From Bryobacterales bacterium (lineage in GTDB: Bacteria; Acidobacteriota; Terriglobia; Bryobacterales; Bryobacteraceae), in NCBI GenBank assembly GCA_020847045.1, contig JADLCT010000011.1, forward strand, positions 62,001 through 126,000: DNA of 64,000 nt, written 5' to 3'. Positions 44,390 through 54,389 of this stretch are shown here, piece after piece (position 1 is the stretch's first letter; each line of letters starts with the position of its first letter). The notes beneath the pieces are model-generated. The model saw nothing but the letters and a program-made list of their open reading frames with translations. It made no database searches and was not told where the DNA came from. A program made the position numbers and the translations under genes.

Positions 44390-47300
44390 ATGGCGCGCAA
44401 GCGTTTTTATGCGCGGCTGCTCACTGTTGTAGCTGCTGGTTTTGTTGGCCTGGCCCAGTTGGCTGGCCAAAGTATCAACGGTTCGGTCACCGGATTGGTC
44501 ACCGATCAGACCGGGGCGGTCATCTCAGCGGCCTCGGTGACGCTGCGGAACACGCGGACCAACCTGGTCAGCCGGATGGACTCCAATGAATCCGGCCTCT
44601 ATTCCTTCCTGTCGGTACCCATCGGCGACTACGAGCTCAAGGTCGAAGCCAAGGGATTCAAGACCGCTGTCATCCGTTCCCTGGCCGTCGAAACGGCACA
44701 AACGGTTCGGGCCGACCTGCGGCTGGAGATCAGCGACGCCTCGGAAACCGTTCAGGTGACCGCCGAGGCGCCGCTGATTCAAAGCGAGACGTCCAGCTTC
44801 GGCACCCAGGTTTCCCGCCAGATGCTGGCCAACCTGCCCCTGTCGCTCGCCTCAGGCATCCGGGATCCGATCAGCTTTATTACGCTGACCCCCGGCGTTT
44901 CTGGCGGCTCCAGCGTCGGCTCCGGCATGCGCATCACGGGCAGCCGCGGGCTCAGCAATGAGGTCCTGGTGGACGGAATGCCCATGAACTACAACGCGCG
45001 GCAGAACGTTCCCGACATCTCACGTCCGGCCTTTGAAACCGTCGCCGAGTTCCGCGTCGAGGCGACCGTGGCCCCCGCCGAATTCGGCCGCACCGCCGGC
45101 GGCGTGGTGATGCTCGCTTCGAAATCGGGAACGAACCAGCTTCACGGGAACCTTGTGTCGTTCTTTCGGAATAACGTGCTGGACGCGCGGCGATACAACA
45201 CGGCGCAGGCCGACCTGAACCGCCAGGCGGAATTCTCGGGCTCACTGGGCGCCCCGGTCGTGATCCCTCACCTGTACAACGGGAAGGACCGTACCTTCGT
45301 TTTCCTGAACTACACCGGTTTCCGCTTCGCCCGGCAGAACCTGGGCGCCACGGCTACCGTGCCGACAAGCCTCATGCGCTCCGGCGACTTTTCTGCCAAT
45401 CCCGAGCGGATCTTCGATCCGCTTACGGCGGCGGCGAACGGCGCGCGCCAGCAATTTCCGAACAATACGATTCCCTCCTCCCGGATTTCCGGCCTCTCCA
45501 AACGGCTTCTGGACGTGGTCCCCCTGCCAACCGGTCCCGGCTTTGCCACCAACTTCCAGAATCCCGATCCCGCCATGGCCGTCACCAACACCGACACCGG
45601 CTATGTGCGTCTGGACCACAGCTTAAACGACAACCACCGCCTCGGCGGCACCTGGCGCTATCAGGATTACCGCCGGAAGACCGTCCAGGGTCCCATGCCC
45701 AAGATTTCCGACGAGGCCACGGACTTTCCGCTGACCCAGTCCGCCGTCATCAGCGACGACCTCGTTTTGCGGCCGAACCTCGTTAACCATTTTCAGGTGG
45801 GCGCGCTCCGGTTCACTCTGCTCTCGTTGTATTCGCAGGATATCGGCGTGCAGGTTCCCGGCGCATTCAAGGCGGGGTTTCCGGCCATACGCTTCTCCGG
45901 CCAGGGCTTCACGGCGTTCGGCTACCTGAATAACCGCGTGGTGACCAACCTCAGCCTCAACCTGCAGGACTCGCTTTCCTGGACCACGGGCAAGCACAAC
46001 TTCAAGTTCGGCGGCCGCCTGGACCGCTACCGGTTCAACTCGAGGACGAGAAACAACAACGAGGGCACCTATACCTTTTCTCAGTTCGCCACCAGCCAGC
46101 CCGGCGTGACACGCACCGGCAACTCCTTCGCCGGATTCCTGCTCGGATCGGTGAACAACGCCACCATGGCCATGACCGACCCGTATGGCGAGGCTTCCAC
46201 CTACATCGGGCTCTACGCGCAGGACGATTGGAAGCTGACCAGCCGGCTGACACTGAACTATGGGCTACGGTGGGAGACCCAGGTGCCGTTCGCCGAAGTC
46301 GCGGGCCGCGCCAGCATCATGGATCCGGACCTGCCTAACCCTGGCGCCGGCGGGCGTCCGGGCGCCATGCTCTTCGCCGGGAACGGCCAGGGCATGACCG
46401 GCCACAAGGGCTTCATCTCCAGCTACCTCAATGCCTGGGGGCCGCGCCTGGGCATCGCCTACCGGGTGGGCTCTTCGACGGTGCTGCGCGCTGGCGCCGG
46501 GCTGTTCTACTCGCCGCTGATCGGCGATGGACTGCTCCGGCAAGGGTACGCGTCCAATATCTCGCTCACTACGCAGGACGGCGGCCTGACTCCCGTGTTC
46601 CTGCTGGACTCCGGCTGGCCTTCGAGCGCCGTGAGAATCCCTCCGTTCATCGACCCCACAGTCTCCAACGGACAGGGCACGTCCATGATCGAAAAGGGCC
46701 GGGGTGGCAGCGGGCGGCTGGCCCGGACCTCCCAATGGCAGTTCGGCGTGCAGCATTCGCTGAAGGGCATACTCCTGGAAGCCACCTACGCCGGCACGGT
46801 CGCTCACGGCATTGCCAACAACGCACTGGTGCAGGTGAATCAACTCAATCCCTCTTATCTGAGCCTGGGGGCGCTGCTCACCCGGCCCATCACGGACCCC
46901 GCCGTCGCCGCCGCCGGATTCTCACGGCCTTATACCGGGTTCACCGGCAGCCTGGCGCAGTCGCTGCGGATGTTCCCGCAGTACGCCGACGTGGACACAA
47001 TCAACACCCCTACGGGAAATTCGACCTACCATGCGCTGCTGCTGAAGAGCCAGAAGCGGTTCTCCAACGGACTGCAGTTCCTGGTCTCCTACGCGTTCTC
47101 CAAGACGTTGACCGACGTCTCTTTCACCCCAGGCGAGTTGAACGCGCCCCAGGATCAGTACAACCGCCGGGCTGAAAAGTCGATTGCCGACGTCGATGTT
47201 CCCCAGCGGTTGATCGCCACGTACTCGTATGACCTGCCTTTCGGAAAAGGCGGACGCTGGCTCACCAGTGGACTGGCCGGCCGCCTGGCGGGTGGCTGGA

Positions 47301-47773
47301 CCGTGGCTGGAATCCACCGCTTCGAGGCGGGTTCTCCTCTCCGCATCACCACTCCCAACGGTTTGCCCATCTTCAACGGGCATCTCCGGCCCAACCGCGT
47401 GGGCGGCGTTCCCATCGCGATCGGACCCGGCCGCGGCTCCTTTGAACCGCTCAACGGACCTGCCGGCCAGCAGGGCGACCTGTATCTGGATAGAAACGCC
47501 TTCAGCACGCCCGCGGCGTACACGCTCGGCAACCTCGGCTATTTCCTGCCCGATGTGCGCGGGTTCGGCACGATCAACGAGGATCTCTCCCTTGCGAAAC
47601 GGATCGAAATTACGGAACGGTATTCGGTACAGTTCCGCGCCGATCTGTTCAATGCATTCAACCGGCGGAATCTGAACAACCCGGTAAGCGACCTGACCAA
47701 CGCCAATTTCGGCCGTATCAATGGCCAAAATGCGCCACGCGTGATGCAGTTCGGTTTCCGCTTCGATTTCTAA
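44390..47773 (+). CDS. TonB-dependent receptor with carboxypeptidase-regulatory-like domain
   Basis: Outer-membrane receptor of 1127 residues: signal peptide (MARKRFYARLLTVVAAGFVGL), Ig-like domain (about 25-110, SVTGLVTDQTGAVISAA), plug (about 120-240, GSRGLSNEVLVDGMP), and barrel ending ...FGFRFDF. GGGAGG precedes the start by 9 nt. It is followed after 42 nt by a second receptor and then a glycosidase-like gene, which suggests uptake of an oligosaccharide. No SusD partner is present, as usual for this class. Confidence 0.9.
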   Translation: MARKRFYARLLTVVAAGFVGLAQLAGQSINGSVTGLVTDQTGAVISAASVTLRNTRTNLVSRMDSNESGLYSFLSVPIGDYELKVEAKGFKTAVIRSLAVETAQTVRADLRLEISDASETVQVTAEAPLIQSETSSFGTQVSRQMLANLPLSLASGIRDPISFITLTPGVSGGSSVGSGMRITGSRGLSNEVLVDGMPMNYNARQNVPDISRPAFETVAEFRVEATVAPAEFGRTAGGVVMLASKSGTNQLHGNLVSFFRNNVLDARRYNTAQADLNRQAEFSGSLGAPVVIPHLYNGKDRTFVFLNYTGFRFARQNLGATATVPTSLMRSGDFSANPERIFDPLTAAANGARQQFPNNTIPSSRISGLSKRLLDVVPLPTGPGFATNFQNPDPAMAVTNTDTGYVRLDHSLNDNHRLGGTWRYQDYRRKTVQGPMPKISDEATDFPLTQSAVISDDLVLRPNLVNHFQVGALRFTLLSLYSQDIGVQVPGAFKAGFPAIRFSGQGFTAFGYLNNRVVTNLSLNLQDSLSWTTGKHNFKFGGRLDRYRFNSRTRNNNEGTYTFSQFATSQPGVTRTGNSFAGFLLGSVNNATMAMTDPYGEASTYIGLYAQDDWKLTSRLTLNYGLRWETQVPFAEVAGRASIMDPDLPNPGAGGRPGAMLFAGNGQGMTGHKGFISSYLNAWGPRLGIAYRVGSSTVLRAGAGLFYSPLIGDGLLRQGYASNISLTTQDGGLTPVFLLDSGWPSSAVRIPPFIDPTVSNGQGTSMIEKGRGGSGRLARTSQWQFGVQHSLKGILLEATYAGTVAHGIANNALVQVNQLNPSYLSLGALLTRPITDPAVAAAGFSRPYTGFTGSLAQSLRMFPQYADVDTINTPTGNSTYHALLLKSQKRFSNGLQFLVSYAFSKTLTDVSFTPGELNAPQDQYNRRAEKSIADVDVPQRLIATYSYDLPFGKGGRWLTSGLAGRLAGGWTVAGIHRFEAGSPLRITTPNGLPIFNGHLRPNRVGGVPIAIGPGRGSFEPLNGPAGQQGDLYLDRNAFSTPAAYTLGNLGYFLPDVRGFGTINEDLSLAKRIEITERYSVQFRADLFNAFNRRNLNNPVSDLTNANFGRINGQNAPRVMQFGFRFDF

Positions 47774-47815
47774 TCAAGCCGGGAAAGAGACTGGCTTTCG
47801 CATAGAGGTATAGAC

Positions 47816-50800
47816 ATGAATCAAGTTTTGAGATCCACCCTGCTGCTGGGCGCCCTGGCGGCCGCCGCGTTCGGCCAGGGAAATACCGGCACGATCTTGG
47901 GCACGGTAACCGATACTTCCGGCGCAGTCGTGCCGCAAGCGCGCATTACCGTCCTGAACGTGGAAACCGGAGTCGCAGCCAATATCCATAGCGATCCACT
48001 TGGTAACTACCGGGCGCAGTTTCTCCCGCCCGGCGCGTACACGGTGGAGGCCGAGTCGGACGGCTTCAAGCGGTTCAAACGGGATCCTTTCCGTTTGGAA
48101 TTGAACCGGGAACTCCGCATCGACGTGATTCTCGAACCGGGTGTCAATACGCAGACGCTCACCGTGACATCGGAAGTGCCCCTGGTCGAGACCGAAACGG
48201 GCGCCCTGAGCACTACCATCGAGAACCGTCTGGTGACGATGCTGCCCATGCTGGGCCGGAATCCGCAGAGCCTGAAGATGGTCGTGCCCGGTATCACCGG
48301 CAGCGGTATCGCCTCGGGCGGCATGCTGCGCCGCGACACCTACTTCGTCGATGGCGGGCAGGTAATGTTGCACGTCTTCGGCGGCGAAGCCGTGAATCCC
48401 AACCCGGACGTCATCCAGGAGTTCAAGGTGATGACGAACGCCTTTTCCGCCGAGTATGGCGAAACGAGCGGGTTCATCCTCCAGGCGACCACCAAGTCCG
48501 GCACCAACAGCTTCCATGGAACCTTGTTTGAGTTCTTCCGCAACGACAAGCTGAACGCGGGCAACTACTATAGCCACGACCGCTCAATTCTTCGCTTCAA
48601 TCAGTTCGGCGGAACCGTGGGCGGCCCCATCGTGAAGAACAAGAGCTTCTTCTTCTTCAGCACCCAGTTGAAACGCCAAATCGGCATGTCGCAGTGGAAC
48701 AATCTGACCGTTCCCGTGGATGCCGTGAAGCGGGGCGACTTTTCCAGTTTTCTCGGTGCGCGCGTGGGCACGGACGTTCTGGGGCGGCAGGTGTTCCAGA
48801 ACCAGATTTTCGATCCCCTTTCGAGCCGCACCGTTAAGGACGCCGCGGGCAGGGATGTGGTGGTCCGCGATCCGTTCGATGGCAACCGCATTCCCATTTC
48901 GCGGATGAGCCCGGCGGCGTTGAAGCTACAGGCGCTCTATCCCGATCCCAAGCTGGCCAGCACATACACGAACTATGCCTACGCCGCCTCCTCGCGGCTT
49001 CCCGAAGATACCTACGACATCAAGATCGACCATAACTTCTCGGATCGCGACAAGTTGATGGGCCGCTATTCGATCCGGACCATCAATAACCAGCAGCCGC
49101 AGCCTCTGCCGAATCCCCTGGCCGGTGGCGCCAACGCGCAGGGGCCGCTCTACTACGAGCGCGGCCAGCAGCTTGTTCTGAATCCGATCCACATCTTTGG
49201 ACCGCGGGCCACCAATGACCTGCATGTCTCCTTCTTCCGCCGGAACGTGGAAAGAAAGCCGGTGGGCTACGGCGAGGTGGGGACCGAGGATTTCGGCATC
49301 CGCGGCATGCCCAATGGGAAGGAAAAGCTGGGCACGCCCAATATCACGTTCGGTGGGGTGCTCGCCCCCGTGGCGCTGGGAAATAACAATGGCACGCTGA
49401 TTCTTGAACCACAGCACAGCGGTTCCATTGTGAACATCACCTCGATCATCCGCGACCGGCACAACATCAAGTTTGGCGGAGAGTACCGGCAGCTCCGCAT
49501 GGATAACTTCCAGCCGTTCCCCTATAACACCTCCTGGTCGTTCACGAATATTTACACCGACCAGGTTGGCATCGCCCGCACGGGAATTGACTATGCCAGC
49601 TTTCTGCTCGGCCTGCCCCGCGCGATGACTTACAACGTGTCTCCCTCGTTTATTCAACCGAGAACGGCCATTTTCGCGCTGTTCGTGCAGGACGACATCC
49701 GCGTCTCCCGGAAGCTGACCATCAACGCCGGCTTGCGCTGGGACGCTCCTCTCTATTTCCACGAAAAGAAGAACCGTAGCGGCATTTTCGATCTGGACAA
49801 GGGCGAGTATGTGCAGTTCGGAACAAATGGTTTCCGCACGACGAACTGGGATCAGGACTGGATCAACTTCGGTCCGCGCTTCGGGTTCGCCTACACGCCA
49901 TTCAGAGGCTCCAACATGGTTCTGCGCGGAGCCTATGGAATCTTCGCCGTGGGCGTGGCGGCCAGTGGACGCGCCGGCGGCATGCCCTTATCGCCGATCT
50001 TCTCCGATGGTGACGTGGGCCGCTACACCACCACCGACCAGATCAACTGGAAAACCACCCTCGACTCGATCCCGTACGAGGTGGCCGACAAGACGGGCCG
50101 GAACGCCGCCTCCGTCGCGGTCTACCCGGCGAAGAACGCAACCAGCTACTACCAGCAGTGGAACTTCAACGTGCAGAACCAGGTGAAGGGGTTCATGTTC
50201 GAGGTGGGCTGGGTGGGCAGCCGCGGAGTGCACCTTCCCTACGGTTCGTACGACATGAACGTCATTCCGACCAGCCTTGCGGCCGAGGCCAGGGGACGCT
50301 TCATTTCGCCCTTTGTGCCTTACCCGAAATACCCCAACGGCGTCGACATGCAAAGCTGGATCGGCTCTTCGATCTACCACTCCCTGCAGGCCAAGGTGGA
50401 ACGGCGCATGGCCAGCGGTCTGGGCATCCTGATGTCCTATACGTGGGCCAAAATGATCGCCACCGGCGACAGTGGTTACCGCGATGCCATCAACAACCGG
50501 AATCTGGACCGCGGCGTGACCGCCGACAGTCCGCCGCACCGCCTGACCATGGCCTACACCTATCAGATGCCGCTGGGCAAAGGACGGCGATGGCTCACCA
50601 AGGGACCGTTGACGTATGCCCTGGGCGGTTGGGAACTGAGCGGCATCAATACCTTCGAAAGCGGCTATCCGCTGACGCCCGGAACCACCTATAACAGTTG
50701 CGTGTGCGGTGCGGCCAACAGGCCCAACGTGTCGGGCGACCCGCGTCTGAGCAGCTCCGAGCGCACTCTGGACCGCTGGTTCGACACCAGCGTCTTCAGC

Positions 50801-51070
50801 CAGGCATCTCTTTACACCATCGGCAACGCGGGACGCTCGCTGTTCCTGGGACCCGGCACCGTGAATCTCGACGCTTCTCTCATGAAGCGGTTCTACCTGC
50901 CTGGTCAGGGCGAGACGCGAAACATCGAGTTCCGCGGTGAGTTCTTCAACCTCACCAACACGCCGCGGTTCGGCAACCCGAACGTCACCGTCGGAGCCGG
51001 CACCGTCGGGCGCATCACCAGCGCCAGCGGAGCGCGCCAGGTGCAGTTGGCGCTGAAGTTCTACTGGTAG
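47816..51070 (+). CDS. TonB-dependent receptor with carboxypeptidase-regulatory-like domain
   Basis: Second receptor of the operon, 1084 residues: signal peptide (STLLLGALAAAAFGQG), Ig-like domain (TVTDTSGAVVPQARITV), plug containing FVDGGQVMLH, barrel ending ...QLALKFYW. It is only moderately similar to the upstream receptor, so it is not a recent duplicate; the two may bind different ligands or different sizes of one polymer. The next gene starts 12 nt after its stop. Confidence 0.9.
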   Translation: MNQVLRSTLLLGALAAAAFGQGNTGTILGTVTDTSGAVVPQARITVLNVETGVAANIHSDPLGNYRAQFLPPGAYTVEAESDGFKRFKRDPFRLELNRELRIDVILEPGVNTQTLTVTSEVPLVETETGALSTTIENRLVTMLPMLGRNPQSLKMVVPGITGSGIASGGMLRRDTYFVDGGQVMLHVFGGEAVNPNPDVIQEFKVMTNAFSAEYGETSGFILQATTKSGTNSFHGTLFEFFRNDKLNAGNYYSHDRSILRFNQFGGTVGGPIVKNKSFFFFSTQLKRQIGMSQWNNLTVPVDAVKRGDFSSFLGARVGTDVLGRQVFQNQIFDPLSSRTVKDAAGRDVVVRDPFDGNRIPISRMSPAALKLQALYPDPKLASTYTNYAYAASSRLPEDTYDIKIDHNFSDRDKLMGRYSIRTINNQQPQPLPNPLAGGANAQGPLYYERGQQLVLNPIHIFGPRATNDLHVSFFRRNVERKPVGYGEVGTEDFGIRGMPNGKEKLGTPNITFGGVLAPVALGNNNGTLILEPQHSGSIVNITSIIRDRHNIKFGGEYRQLRMDNFQPFPYNTSWSFTNIYTDQVGIARTGIDYASFLLGLPRAMTYNVSPSFIQPRTAIFALFVQDDIRVSRKLTINAGLRWDAPLYFHEKKNRSGIFDLDKGEYVQFGTNGFRTTNWDQDWINFGPRFGFAYTPFRGSNMVLRGAYGIFAVGVAASGRAGGMPLSPIFSDGDVGRYTTTDQINWKTTLDSIPYEVADKTGRNAASVAVYPAKNATSYYQQWNFNVQNQVKGFMFEVGWVGSRGVHLPYGSYDMNVIPTSLAAEARGRFISPFVPYPKYPNGVDMQSWIGSSIYHSLQAKVERRMASGLGILMSYTWAKMIATGDSGYRDAINNRNLDRGVTADSPPHRLTMAYTYQMPLGKGRRWLTKGPLTYALGGWELSGINTFESGYPLTPGTTYNSCVCGAANRPNVSGDPRLSSSERTLDRWFDTSVFSQASLYTIGNAGRSLFLGPGTVNLDASLMKRFYLPGQGETRNIEFRGEFFNLTNTPRFGNPNVTVGAGTVGRITSASGARQVQLALKFYW

Positions 51071-51082
51071 AGGAGCCAAGCT

Positions 51083-53269
51083 ATGGGCAATCTTCTGAGA
51101 AGCGCCGCCACGGCGGCCCTGTTCACAGCCGTGTGCGCGTCCGCGGCGGCACAAACGAACACCGGGGTGTCCACCCATGGGGCGGAACACCGTTTGCCAC
51201 CGGATCTCCCACCGGAGATCTGGGCCTGGGGGATGGGACAGCCCGGCAACGAAGAGTACAAGAGAGCACTGGATCAGATCGCGGATCACTCGAACTTCGG
51301 CTTCCTCTCCACGAAGGCGCCGCGTGAGGTGGCCAGGCCGGAAGCGCATGACCATGTGAAACGGGTAGTCGCGTACGCCCATAGCCGCGGTCTCCGGCTG
51401 GCGGTGGATCTCGATATCCGGCGCGCCCGGGGCGCCTTCCTCGAACAGTACCCCGCCGAACAACAGTGGATGCTCCGCATCCGGTCCTTTCCGCTCGCCG
51501 GCAAGGGCCCGCTCCGGGCCGAAATCGCCTCGACACGCCTGCAGGATCATACCGGCGAGCAGCCCGTGCTGAGCGGCCGGCTGGTGCGCGTCTATCGCGT
51601 GGCGGGCGCGAGCCGTGAACTGCCTTCCGCGCTGGTGGAGATGAAGGACGGCGTCCGCGTCATCGAGCAGTCGAAAGACCGGGTGAGCGTCGACATCGCC
51701 ACGCACGCCGCGGCCGGCGCGAAGGAGGTGATCGTCGCCGCCGCCTTCGAATACCGCACGCCGGATGTGTTTTCGCCGGAGTTGATTCCGTTTCAGACGC
51801 GCATCCTTGAACAGTACAAAGACACCGGTATGGACGGCGCGATGAAGGACGAATGGGGCTTCCCGCCGGTGTACAATCAGGGCGCCAAAGAAGGCGACTT
51901 CTGGTATTCCAAACACTTCGCGGCCGCTTATGCCAAGGCGGGCGGCGGTGAGTTTGTTCGCGACTGCGTGTTCATGACGCTCGGTGTGGGCGGCCCGCGC
52001 GACCGCCGCTTGGCGGCCGTGAACCGGTACATGCGTCTGATCCTTACTGAGAATAGCCGGATTGAGACCAGCTTTTACGAAGAAACCAAGCGCGTGTTCG
52101 GACCCGGCGCCTTCGTGATCGTCCATGCCACATGGGGCCACATGCCGTTTGGAGACGGATTCAAGAACGGGTATGACTGGTGGCAGGCCAAACGTGATTT
52201 CGGTCAGACCGACGAGAGCTGGCCGATGCCGGTTCGCACCTCGCTCGCAAAGAAGATGGGCGGGCCTGTCTGGTACAACCAGCACCACGAGCAGCGCTAT
52301 CCCGAGTCCACCTACAAGGAGATCTGGGACGATGCCCGGGCCGGCGGCAGGTTGAATTTCCTGACCCCAGCCAGGCTGCTGCGGGACAAAAAGGCCATGC
52401 GCGCGGAAAGCCGCGTGCGGCTGCTGAACTACATTTCACGTGCTCCTCTGGATTGCCCCGTCGCCGTGGTGTTCGGCCACGCCGCCGCGCTCAACTGGGT
52501 AGGCCCGCACTTCGGCGATCTCGGCGTGGATTTCGCCGAGGACCTCTGGGCCAGGGGCGTCCGGGCCGACGTGATTCCGTCGACCGAAATCGACTCCGGG
52601 GCGTTAAAGATCGGCGCCGATGGCCTGGTGAGCTTCGGTGCGCAGAAGTACAGCGCGCTGGTGTTCGTGAATCCCGAGTACGAGCCGGACAGCACCTTCG
52701 ATTTCCTCAGAAAAGTAGGGCAATCGAAGACCTACCTGTTCCTGCGCGGCCGCAGGACGCTGACGTTCGACGGAAAACCGCGCGGCGAAAAAGACATGAT
52801 CGTCGATAGCGCCGGCGCCGGTCCGACGCCTTCGCGCGTGGCGCAGTCGCTGGATAAGTGGCACGCTCCCCTTATGGCGCAGTACCGTGTGGAGCTGCCG
52901 CCGCTGCCGGATCAATCACGTCTTACCGACGGCACATGCTTCCTGGCGCGGGGCGAGCGCGACCCGGCGGGCGACGTGTTCGACGAAACCTTCTATTGCG
53001 GGCTATACCGCGTGCAAGCCAAGGCCACAGGCGTGTTCGCAATCAAGCTGTCGCGGGAGGGTGACCTCGAAAGCCTGGCCGCTTCGGATCTTCGCTCCGT
53101 GGATGCCGGGAATTTCCGGTTGGAATTGGCCGAGCCCGTCGATCTGGCGCTCTGGCGCGAAAATGGCCGCCTGCGCGGCGTCGTGCAGGGCATCTCACAG
53201 CCGCCGGCGGCGCTGCTGGCGCTGACCAAGGACTGGACCATTCTGGGGAACGTGCAGCCGCCGGAGTGA
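51083..53269 (+). CDS. exported putative glycoside hydrolase (GH42-like layout), function unproven
   Basis: A 728-residue secreted protein with AGGAG box and signal peptide (LLRSAATAALFTAVCASAAAQ). Residues about 45-420 look like a TIM barrel with an acidic motif GAMKDEWGFPP (Asp256, Glu257) and later YNQHHEQRYPES. Residues about 460-600 resemble the Rossmann-like trimerisation domain of GH42 enzymes (VVFGHAAALNWVG, YSALVFVNPEYEPDSTFDFL). The C-terminus is beta-rich. Last gene of the receptor operon, which supports a role in degrading the imported glycan. No family can be named with confidence. Confidence 0.7.
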   Translation: MGNLLRSAATAALFTAVCASAAAQTNTGVSTHGAEHRLPPDLPPEIWAWGMGQPGNEEYKRALDQIADHSNFGFLSTKAPREVARPEAHDHVKRVVAYAHSRGLRLAVDLDIRRARGAFLEQYPAEQQWMLRIRSFPLAGKGPLRAEIASTRLQDHTGEQPVLSGRLVRVYRVAGASRELPSALVEMKDGVRVIEQSKDRVSVDIATHAAAGAKEVIVAAAFEYRTPDVFSPELIPFQTRILEQYKDTGMDGAMKDEWGFPPVYNQGAKEGDFWYSKHFAAAYAKAGGGEFVRDCVFMTLGVGGPRDRRLAAVNRYMRLILTENSRIETSFYEETKRVFGPGAFVIVHATWGHMPFGDGFKNGYDWWQAKRDFGQTDESWPMPVRTSLAKKMGGPVWYNQHHEQRYPESTYKEIWDDARAGGRLNFLTPARLLRDKKAMRAESRVRLLNYISRAPLDCPVAVVFGHAAALNWVGPHFGDLGVDFAEDLWARGVRADVIPSTEIDSGALKIGADGLVSFGAQKYSALVFVNPEYEPDSTFDFLRKVGQSKTYLFLRGRRTLTFDGKPRGEKDMIVDSAGAGPTPSRVAQSLDKWHAPLMAQYRVELPPLPDQSRLTDGTCFLARGERDPAGDVFDETFYCGLYRVQAKATGVFAIKLSREGDLESLAASDLRSVDAGNFRLELAEPVDLALWRENGRLRGVVQGISQPPAALLALTKDWTILGNVQPPE

Positions 53270-53305
53270 TCTCCGTCGAACCTGATTGTGTTTGCACGAA
53301 TCCAC

Positions 53306-53334
53306 TTGCGCGGGATGGAGAAGTGCGGTCTAAT
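53306..53334 (+). promoter_or_regulatory. putative promoter of the epimerase-methyltransferase-GT operon
   Basis: TTGCGC (53306-53311), 17 nt, TCTAAT (53329-53334), 11 nt to GTG 53346. Very short leader, no Shine-Dalgarno. Confidence 0.4.
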
Positions 53335-53345
53335 CATTAATCTTT

Positions 53346-54389
53346 GTGAACTACGAGGGGAAGCGAGTCATCGTAACGGGTGGACTCGGATTCATCGGCA
53401 GCAACCTCGTCCTGCGGCTGGTTGAGCTCGGGGCGCGCGTGACCGTCGTGGATTCGTGCGTCCAGGGGTGCGGAGCCAATCCCTACAACATTGCCTCCGT
53501 GGCGGACCGCGTCGAGGTGGTGAAAGCCGACATCGGCGAGCCAGACTGCATCGCGGAGGTGCTGCGGGGCGTCCCGGTGGTGTTTAATCTGGCCGGCGAG
53601 ATCAGCCACATCCACTCCATGCAGTATCCGGAGCGGGACCTGGAGATCAACACCCTGGCCCAGATGCGGTTTCTGGAGGCCTGCATCCGCCTGTCGCCGG
53701 GCGCCCGCGTCGTCTATTCCGGTACACGCCAGGTGTACGGCGCTCCGCAGTATCTGCCCGTGGATGAGCTGCATCCGGTCAACCCGATCGACTTCAACGG
53801 CGTCCACAAGTACGCCGCGACCATGTACCACCTGATGTTCTCCCGCTCCGGCGACCTCGACGCGGTGGTGCTGCGGCTGACCAACGTCTACGGCCCGCGC
53901 ATGGCCATGGACGTGCCGTGCCAGGGGTTCCTGAGCACCTACATCCGGCGCACTGTAACGGGCGGCCGCCTCCAGGTGTTTGGCGACGGACGGCAGTTGC
54001 GCGACCCAGTATATGTGGACGACGTGGTGGACGCGTTGCTGCTGGCGGGCAACGAACCCAAGCTGGTCTCGCGGGAATACAATGTCGGCGGTCCGCAGGC
54101 GCTGCCACTGTCGGAAATCGCCGACATTTGCACGCATACCGGCGGGATGGCGCCGCCAGAACAGCGCGAGTTTCCTCCGGAGCGGAAGCAGATCGACATT
54201 GGCAGCTACTACACGGATTCGGGGCGGATTGAGCGGGAGTTGGGGTGGACCCCGAAGGTGCGTTTCGCGGACGGTATGGCGCAAACGGTGGCGTACTATC
54301 GGGAACATATGGGGCACTACTTGAAGCCCGGTGAGCCGAATCCGGAATGCAAGCTCGGTCCGGGCACGTACAGGCTGATGCCCGCATGA
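53346..54389 (+). CDS. NAD-dependent epimerase/dehydratase (extended SDR) with Tyr to Asn change
   Basis: Sugar-nucleotide-modifying enzyme of 347 residues: TGGLGFIGSN (11-20), NLAGEISH, YSGTRQVYG, NVYGPRM and RDPVYVDDV are all standard. The catalytic Tyr-x-x-x-Lys reads Asn151-Gly-Val-His-Lys155. Such N-x-x-x-K variants occur in a sub-group of epimerase/dehydratases, so the enzyme may be active by another mechanism or bind substrate only. GTG start. It overlaps the methyltransferase gene by 4 nt. Confidence 0.88.
   Translation: MNYEGKRVIVTGGLGFIGSNLVLRLVELGARVTVVDSCVQGCGANPYNIASVADRVEVVKADIGEPDCIAEVLRGVPVVFNLAGEISHIHSMQYPERDLEINTLAQMRFLEACIRLSPGARVVYSGTRQVYGAPQYLPVDELHPVNPIDFNGVHKYAATMYHLMFSRSGDLDAVVLRLTNVYGPRMAMDVPCQGFLSTYIRRTVTGGRLQVFGDGRQLRDPVYVDDVVDALLLAGNEPKLVSREYNVGGPQALPLSEIADICTHTGGMAPPEQREFPPERKQIDIGSYYTDSGRIERELGWTPKVRFADGMAQTVAYYREHMGHYLKPGEPNPECKLGPGTYRLMPA

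Noticed and set aside
49988-52288. A 766-codon open frame on the minus strand
   Set aside because: Runs antisense across a TonB receptor and the glycosidase-like gene; His/Arg-rich, no domain.
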